A DNA stretch of 64,000 nt from Pseudomonas putida (GTDB lineage Bacteria > Pseudomonadota > Gammaproteobacteria > Pseudomonadales > Pseudomonadaceae), in assembly GCF_009883635.2 (NCBI RefSeq), contig NZ_CP026115.2, positions 2,046,001-2,110,000 on the forward strand, in the 5' to 3' direction. Under the pieces are notes generated by a model, which saw nothing but the letters and a program-made list of their open reading frames with translations, was not told where the DNA came from and ran no database searches. Of this stretch, positions 57,760 through 64,000 are shown one piece after another (the stretch's first letter is position 1; each line of letters opens with the position of its first letter). The position numbers were made by a program, and so were the translations under genes.

Positions 57760-59877
57760 TCACGGCCGTAGCCAGGGAAAAATCGCCGGAAAGCCACTGG
57801 CATCAGCCGCCGTCATCGGGTGCGCGACCAGGAAGCCCTGGACGTAAGCGCAACCGTTTGCCTTCAGCCACGCAGCTTGGGCCTCTGTTTCAACACCCTC
57901 GGCGATCACCGTGATGCGGTAGTCCGCGCACAAGCCGATGACACTGCGCACCAGCGCGGCATCCGCCGCCGAGTCCGGCAGGCGCGCCACCAGATGGCGG
58001 TCCAGCTTCAACGTGTCGATGGGCAAGTCGCGCAGCATGCGCAGCGAACAGTCGCCCGCACCGAAATCGTCCAGCGCCACGCGCACGCCCAGTTCACGCA
58101 GGCGGTGAATCTGCTTGATCGCCGTGTCGATGTTGTACATGAGCGAGGTCTCGGCAACCTCAACCTCCAGTTGTGCCGGGTCGAGCTGGTAATCCTGGAT
58201 CACCCGCTGCAGTTCATCGACCAGGCTGGGCATGGTGAACTGCGCGCGGCTCAGGCTGATACCCAACACCAGTTCCGAGTCGAAACGCTGGCACCAGGCC
58301 TGGCGCTGGGCGGCGCCCTGGCGGTAGATCCAGCTGGCCAGGCGGTTGATCAGCCGTGCCTCTTCCAGCAAGGGTATGAACAGCCCGGGCGGTACATCGC
58401 CAACGCTGGGGTGCTGCCAGCGCAGCAAGGCTTCGAAACCCCGTAGCTGGCCATCGGCAAAGGCCACCTGGGGTTGGTACACGAGGCTGAAGTCCTGGGC
58501 CTCGACGGCATTGCGTACGCTGTCTTCAAGCATCAACCGCGACCGGGCACGGCCATTGAGCTCCTGATCATAGAAGCGATACTGCTGGCGACCGGCCTGC
58601 TTGGCCGCATACATCGCCGTATCGGCGGCGCGCAGCAGGCCTTCGACATTGCCGCCACAGTCGGGATAAGTGGCGATACCGATGCTGACGCCCAGGCACA
58701 CATCCAGCCCGTCCACCTGTTGCTGGATCGACACTCGCTCGAGCAGCTTTTCGGCATGGCGCCCGGCCTGTTCCGGGTAGGGCAGGCCGTCGAACAGCGC
58801 GGTGAATTCGTCGCCGCCCATGCGCGCCAGCAGCGCCTCGCTGCCAAGGCAGTCCTTGATCTGCTCGGCCACCCAGCGCAGCACCCGGTCACCGGCCTCA
58901 TGGCCCAGCGAGTCGTTGATCCGCTTGAAACCGTCCAGGTCCATGTACATCAGGGCCTGGGTCTTGTTCGAACGCTCGCCACGCAGCAATGCGCCTTCGG
59001 CGGCCTGGTAGAAACCGCGACGGTTGAGCAAGCCGGTCAAAGGGTCGGTCACCGCTTGGTACTCGAGCTGCTGGTGCAGGTTGCGCTCGACCGACATGTC
59101 CAGCACCGTCACCACCATGGCCTGCTGCTCCGCCGGCAACGGCGCGCAGGAGAGGGCCACGGGCACCAGACCACCGGGGATGCGCAGATGGGCATCGTGA
59201 ACCCGCACGATTTGCCGCGCGAGATAGGCGCTGTGAAACTCGGACTCACTCCACAGGGTGGCATTGGCCAGCTGCAGCAGGTCGAGTAGGTGCACACCCT
59301 GCAGTTGCTCGACCGGGGTATGCATCAGGCGCGATATCGCCGGGTTGGCAAAACTGATGACACCCTCGGCGTCGACCACCAGGATGCCTTCGGCGGCGTT
59401 CTCCAGGATCGAGGCGTTGAATGCCCGGGCCGCCTCCAGCTCGCGGGTCAACCGCTGCAGCATGCGCCGGTTGCGCTGCTGGTCCAGCTGCGCCTGCACC
59501 TTGGGCTTCAGAATCTGTGGATCGAACGGTTTGAACAGGTAATCCACCGCACCGCTGGCATAGCCCTTGAGCACGGCAGCGTCGGACTGCTCGTTGGCGG
59601 TGAGGAAGATGATCGGGGTCAGCCGGGTGCGTTGGCTGCCGCGCATCAGGCGGGCGACCTCGAAGCCGTCCATTTCGGGCATCTGCACATCGAGCAGGAC
59701 CAGATCGACCTCGTGTTCGAGCAACGTACCCAGGGCTTCCATCCCCGAGCTTGCCGTCAACACGTGCCAATCATTGCGCGCCAGCAAGGCCCGCATGCTG
59801 ATGAGGTTTTCCGGGTAATCGTCTACTACCAGGAGAACCGATTTGCCATCCAGTGGTTGAGGGTAAGCGCCATCCAT
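57760..59877 (-). CDS. Response regulator with PAS, GGDEF and EAL domains (c-di-GMP metabolism)
   Basis: 705 residues. Receiver domain (residues 12-130) with the phospho-acceptor Asp63 in LVLLDVQMPEMDG, a coiled linker, PAS domain (about 155-265), GGDEF domain (about 290-440) with intact MGGDEF, and EAL domain (about 450-690) with FEALLRW, a VEVAETSL Glu, DDFGAGDCSL, LKLDRHLV and IAEGVETEAQA. Both catalytic motifs look intact, so it may make and break cyclic di-GMP. No histidine kinase is adjacent, so its sensor is encoded elsewhere. Confidence 0.93.
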   Translation of the reverse strand: MDGAYPQPLDGKSVLLVVDDYPENLISMRALLARNDWHVLTASSGMEALGTLLEHEVDLVLLDVQMPEMDGFEVARLMRGSQRTRLTPIIFLTANEQSDAAVLKGYASGAVDYLFKPFDPQILKPKVQAQLDQQRNRRMLQRLTRELEAARAFNASILENAAEGILVVDAEGVISFANPAISRLMHTPVEQLQGVHLLDLLQLANATLWSESEFHSAYLARQIVRVHDAHLRIPGGLVPVALSCAPLPAEQQAMVVTVLDMSVERNLHQQLEYQAVTDPLTGLLNRRGFYQAAEGALLRGERSNKTQALMYMDLDGFKRINDSLGHEAGDRVLRWVAEQIKDCLGSEALLARMGGDEFTALFDGLPYPEQAGRHAEKLLERVSIQQQVDGLDVCLGVSIGIATYPDCGGNVEGLLRAADTAMYAAKQAGRQQYRFYDQELNGRARSRLMLEDSVRNAVEAQDFSLVYQPQVAFADGQLRGFEALLRWQHPSVGDVPPGLFIPLLEEARLINRLASWIYRQGAAQRQAWCQRFDSELVLGISLSRAQFTMPSLVDELQRVIQDYQLDPAQLEVEVAETSLMYNIDTAIKQIHRLRELGVRVALDDFGAGDCSLRMLRDLPIDTLKLDRHLVARLPDSAADAALVRSVIGLCADYRITVIAEGVETEAQAAWLKANGCAYVQGFLVAHPMTAADASGFPAIFPWLRP

Positions 59878-60031
59878 GCTGCTTCTCTTGTTTGACCGAC
59901 TTCGACTAGCTATTGGATCCGATTAATACTCTAGACCTGCGGTTGCGACAAGCAATGCAATCAGATCGCTATCAGTGAATTAGTTTCACGGTAGCCGACT
60001 AACGGTTGCCTTGCAGCTTTTTCGACACATA

Positions 60032-60057
60032 AAAAACCCGCATCGCTGCGGGTTTTT
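60032..60057. terminator. Rho-independent terminator of fba
   Basis: AAAAACCCGCA-TCGC-TGCGGGTTTTT, 11-base stem, directly after the fba stop on the minus strand. The rest of the 198-base gap to the GGDEF/EAL gene shows nothing else I can support except that gene's upstream region. Confidence 0.93.
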
Positions 60058-60075
60058 CATGACTGCACCTGTGAA

Positions 60076-61140
<1,065 letters not shown>

Positions 61141-61240
61141 TGTGTATCTCTCTCCCGACAAGCGTCGTTTGTTTCGTGCAAGCCTGCCGCAGGGGCGGTT
61201 GCTGTTCAAGTAGTGTGGGCCGCCTGTGCGGCCCGGCCAG

Positions 61241-61570
61241 TCACGGTGCCTTGCAGCCCCGCCCAATCAGATCGTTGGTTGCCACCCAATACACCAGGCC
61301 TTCTTCGCCCTTGGTGTGGAAGGCCAGCACGCCATCGCTGTACAGCGCGCCAGAGGCGCCCGGCTCGGCCTTGAGCCGATAGACCTGGTCACCGCCGCCG
61401 AGGCGCACGTCAACCTGGTCCCGTTGTGCATCAGCGAAGCGCCACAGCACTTCGGCCTGGGTGTCACAGACCCAGCGGGTCCAGTTGTCCGCCGGGGCGG
61501 AAGGCGCAGGCTGCATCAGCGAGCATCCTGCCAGTGTCGCCAGGGCCATCGAGGCCAGCAGCGCTTTCAT
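61241..61570 (-). CDS. mliC: MliC-family lysozyme inhibitor lipoprotein
   Basis: 109 residues from ATG 61570 with GAGGATA upstream; the longer frame is not a gene. Lipobox LAGC (Cys16 region) places it on a membrane. MliC domain: [15 protein letters not shown] with the first Cys, [34 protein letters not shown] and the second Cys in GRGC. MliC proteins block C-type lysozyme through the S/G-rich loops around residues SDG and the Lys of HTKGEE. It lies between the small lipoprotein and fba. Confidence 0.88.
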   Translation of the reverse strand: MKALLASMALATLAGCSLMQPAPSAPADNWTRWVCDTQAEVLWRFADAQRDQVDVRLGGGDQVYRLKAEPGASGALYSDGVLAFHTKGEEGLVYWVATNDLIGRGCKAP

Positions 61571-61646
61571 TACATATCCTCTAGATGACCACACAGCGGT
61601 CGCTTGGTTGCCTGCCCCGACGAAACGCCTTATCCGGTCGTTCTCT

Positions 61647-61865
61647 TCAAGGGCAACCCGGCGCCTGGTGCTGGTGTTCTTCGTCGTACTTTTCCAGGCC
61701 TTGCGGGCCGACGCGCTTGCTGATGACCGGCACGGTCTCGGCCTGCCACTCGGACTGGTAGCAACCGCCCTTGGGCGGCTGCGCCGGGTCGGCATCCGAG
61801 GACGGACCGCTGGAGCAAGCGCACAGCAGGCCGGCCAGGATCATCACAGGCAATTGCTTGACCAT
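61647..61865 (-). CDS. Small lipoprotein of unknown function
   Basis: 72 residues from ATG 61865, with GGGAG upstream. Lipobox LLCAC at about residue 17, then a short soluble part rich in acidic and Gln residues, ending HQHQAPGC with a C-terminal Cys. Not recognisable as a known family. Between pgk (32 bases) and mliC. Confidence 0.75.
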   Translation of the reverse strand: MVKQLPVMILAGLLCACSSGPSSDADPAQPPKGGCYQSEWQAETVPVISKRVGPQGLEKYDEEHQHQAPGCP

Positions 61866-61897
61866 CTGGTCGCTCCCTTTGCCAGGCGCCGCCATTG

Positions 61898-63061
61898 TCA
61901 GGCTTTTGCCCGCTCTTCCAGGATCGCCACGGCGGGCAGCACTTTGCCTTCGACGAACTCGAGGAAAGCACCGCCACCGGTAGAAATGTAGGAGATTTCC
62001 TTGCTGACGCCATATTTGTCGATGGCCGCCAGGGTATCGCCACCACCGGCGATGGAGAAGGCGGCGCTATCAGCGATGGCCTTGGCCAGTACCTTGGTGC
62101 CGTTGCCGAACTGGTCGAACTCGAACACGCCGACCGGGCCGTTCCACAGGATGGTCTTCGACGACTTCAGCAGCTCGGCGAAATTGGCTGCGGTCTGCGG
62201 GCCGATGTCCAGGATCATGTCATCGGCGGCTACGTCGGCGATGGCCTTGACGGTGGCTTCGGCGTCTTCGGCAAAGGCCTTGGCAACCACCACGTCGACG
62301 GGCAGCGGCACGCTGACCTTGGCGGCGATGGCCTTGGCGGTGTCGACCAGGTCAGGCTCGTACAGCGACTTGCCGACCGGGTGTCCGGCAGCGGCGAGGA
62401 AGGTGTTGGCAATGCCGCCACCGACGATCAGCTGGTCACAGACGCTGCTCAGGCTGTTCAGCACGTCCAGCTTGGTCGACACCTTGGAGCCGGCAACGAT
62501 GGCCGCCATCGGCTTGGCCGGGGCTTTCAGGGCCTTGCCCAGCGCGTCCAGTTCTGCGGCCAGCAGCGGGCCAGCGGCAGCGACCTTGGCGAACTTGGCG
62601 ACGCCATGGGTGGAGCCTTCAGCGCGGTGAGCAGTGCCGAATGCGTCCATGACGAACACGTCGCAGAGGGCGGCGTACTTCTGTGCCAGCTCGTCGGCGT
62701 TCTTCTTCTCGCCCTTGTTGAAGCGCACGTTCTCGAACAGCACCAGGTCACCCGCGTTGACCTGAACGCCGTCCAGATAGTCGGCAACCAGCGGTACTTC
62801 GCGGCCCAGGGCCTTGCTCAGGTAGTCGGCAACCGGCTTGAGGCTGTTCTCGGCAGAGAACTCGCCTTCGGTCGGGCGGCCCAGGTGCGAGCAGACCATT
62901 ACCGCCGCACCCTTTTCCAGGGCCAGCTTGATGGTCGGCAGCGCTGCCAGGATACGCGCATCGCTGGCTACCACACCGTCCTTCACAGGTACGTTGAGGT
63001 CTTCGCGGATCAGTACGCGCTTACCTTGCAGGTCGAGGTCGGTCATCTTCAACACGGTCAT
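61898..63061 (-). CDS. pgk: Phosphoglycerate kinase
   Basis: 387 residues. Substrate-binding N-domain with [13 protein letters not shown] and [11 protein letters not shown]; hinge region [17 protein letters not shown]-domain nucleotide site [13 protein letters not shown]. Converts 1,3-bisphosphoglycerate to 3-phosphoglycerate. Follows epd by 12 bases in the usual epd-pgk-fba order. Confidence 0.98.
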   Translation of the reverse strand: MTVLKMTDLDLQGKRVLIREDLNVPVKDGVVASDARILAALPTIKLALEKGAAVMVCSHLGRPTEGEFSAENSLKPVADYLSKALGREVPLVADYLDGVQVNAGDLVLFENVRFNKGEKKNADELAQKYAALCDVFVMDAFGTAHRAEGSTHGVAKFAKVAAAGPLLAAELDALGKALKAPAKPMAAIVAGSKVSTKLDVLNSLSSVCDQLIVGGGIANTFLAAAGHPVGKSLYEPDLVDTAKAIAAKVSVPLPVDVVVAKAFAEDAEATVKAIADVAADDMILDIGPQTAANFAELLKSSKTILWNGPVGVFEFDQFGNGTKVLAKAIADSAAFSIAGGGDTLAAIDKYGVSKEISYISTGGGAFLEFVEGKVLPAVAILEERAKA

Positions 63062-63073
63062 GAATGCAGTCCT

Positions 63074-64000
63074 TCAGGGCTGTTTGCTGCGGGTTGGGTG
63101 GACGACGTGCAGATAGTGTTCGGCAACGTCGAGCATACGGTTGGCGAACCCCCATTCGTTGTCGAACCAAGCCAGCAGGTTCACCAGGCGTGGGCCTGAG
63201 ACGCGGGTCTGGCTGGCATCGACGATGGCCGAATGCGGGTCATGGTTGAAATCACAGCTGGCGTGAGGCAGCTCGGTGTAGGCCAGCAAGCCTTTGAGCG
63301 GGCCGCTCTGCGCTGCCTCGCGAAGCACCCGGTTGACCTCGGCCGCGCTGGTGTCGCGGGCGGTCTGCAGGGTGATGTCCAGGCACGAGACGTTGACGGT
63401 CGGCACACGTACCGCTTTGGCCTGGATTCGCCCGGCAAGTTCCGGAAGCAGGCGTTCGATGCCGCGCGCCAGGCCAGTGGACACCGGGATCACCGACTGG
63501 AAGGCCGAGCGCGTGCGGCGCAGGTCTTCGTGGTGATAGGCATCGATCACCGGCTGGTCGTTCATTGCCGAGTGGATGGTGGTGATCTGCACGTACTCGA
63601 TGCCGAATGCCTGGTCCAGCACGCGCAGCAGCGGTACGCCGCAGTTGGTGGTACAGGAGGCGTTGGACACCAGGCGTTCGTTACCGGTCAGGCAATCCTG
63701 GTTGATGCCATAGACCACGGTGGCGTCGACATCGGCCTCGCTGGCCATGGGCTGCGAGAACAATACGCGCGGCGCACCGGCATCGAGGAAGCGCTGGCCA
63801 TCGGCGCGGGTGTGGTAGACGCCGGAGCACTCCAGCACCAGGTCGACACCCAGGGCGGCCCAGTCGATGCCTTCAGGCGTAGCGCTGCGCATGACTCTCA
63901 CGCAGTCGCCATTGATGTGCAGACAGTCGCCGTCGACCTTCACCTCGCCGGGGAAACGCCCGTGGGTGGAGTCGAAGCGTGTCAGGTATTCGATGCTGGC
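63074..64000 (-). CDS. epd: Erythrose-4-phosphate dehydrogenase, 5' end outside the window
   Basis: 308 codons visible, open to the window edge (an in-frame GTG at 63943 is internal). GapA-like with catalytic Cys in SNASCTTNCGVPLLRVLD, the Epd-like THSAMNDQPVIDAYH (in GapA it is YTNDQ), PVSTGLARGIERLLPE and the C-terminal WFDNEWGFANRMLD. Epd feeds pyridoxal phosphate synthesis. Position upstream of pgk fits. Confidence 0.93.
   Translation of the reverse strand, partial: ASIEYLTRFDSTHGRFPGEVKVDGDCLHINGDCVRVMRSATPEGIDWAALGVDLVLECSGVYHTRADGQRFLDAGAPRVLFSQPMASEADVDATVVYGINQDCLTGNERLVSNASCTTNCGVPLLRVLDQAFGIEYVQITTIHSAMNDQPVIDAYHHEDLRRTRSAFQSVIPVSTGLARGIERLLPELAGRIQAKAVRVPTVNVSCLDITLQTARDTSAAEVNRVLREAAQSGPLKGLLAYTELPHASCDFNHDPHSAIVDASQTRVSGPRLVNLLAWFDNEWGFANRMLDVAEHYLHVVHPTRSKQP

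Overview
The window is 64 kb of GC-rich chromosomal DNA from a Pseudomonas, most likely of the P. putida group. The evidence is gene order that I recall from P. putida genomes (parC-parE-cpdA-nudF, thiC-TPP riboswitch-tolC-waaA, hldE-msbA, a lipopolysaccharide core block, putP/putA), the protein sequences, and many short palindromic extragenic repeats of the P. putida REP type. Species-level assignment is inference. No rRNA, tRNA, CRISPR array, prophage or insertion sequence was seen.

Layout. 1-8291 (minus): a tight operon nudF, DUF1249 gene, cpdA, yqiA, parE, a phytase-like esterase, a retropepsin-like protease and parC (cut by the window edge). 8477-12507: an RsiV-like lipoprotein, then thiC with a TPP riboswitch and the downstream transporter cytX. 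12930-20082: tolC, waaA, a LysR/EmrE divergent pair, an FAD enzyme and aldo-keto reductase pair, and an uncharacterised protein with a Nudix-like motif. 20117-32797: lipopolysaccharide assembly (hldE, msbA, an O-antigen ligase, a kinase-like protein, three glycosyltransferases, the PIG-L deacetylase dnpA, mig-14 and a NodU-type carbamoyltransferase). 33024-42170: rlmJ, a small protein, putP and putA divergent across an array of seven GTTGCA operators, and an acyl-CoA dehydrogenase.

42171-46156 is the most unusual stretch. It is a four-gene module (EgtD-like methyltransferase, Fe(II)/2-oxoglutarate oxygenase, EamA exporter, divergent LysR regulator) inserted exactly at the 3' end of the acyl-CoA dehydrogenase gene. 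A second, diverged copy of the last 106 bases of that gene lies at the far side (46051-46156). The module looks like a horizontally acquired small-molecule pathway whose methyltransferase has lost residues that bind histidine in EgtD.

46188-64000: a TldD/TldE-like protease pair, an MFS pump, dbpA, a BaiN-like flavoprotein, a YccS-like membrane protein, a solute-binding protein, elaA, a small winged-helix protein, a YgjP-like metalloprotease, a REC-PAS-GGDEF-EAL protein, then the central carbon block epd (cut by the window edge), pgk, two small lipoproteins (one MliC-like) and fba.

Coordinates of genes use the start judged most likely from ribosome binding sites and family alignments known from memory. 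Motif positions were counted by hand.
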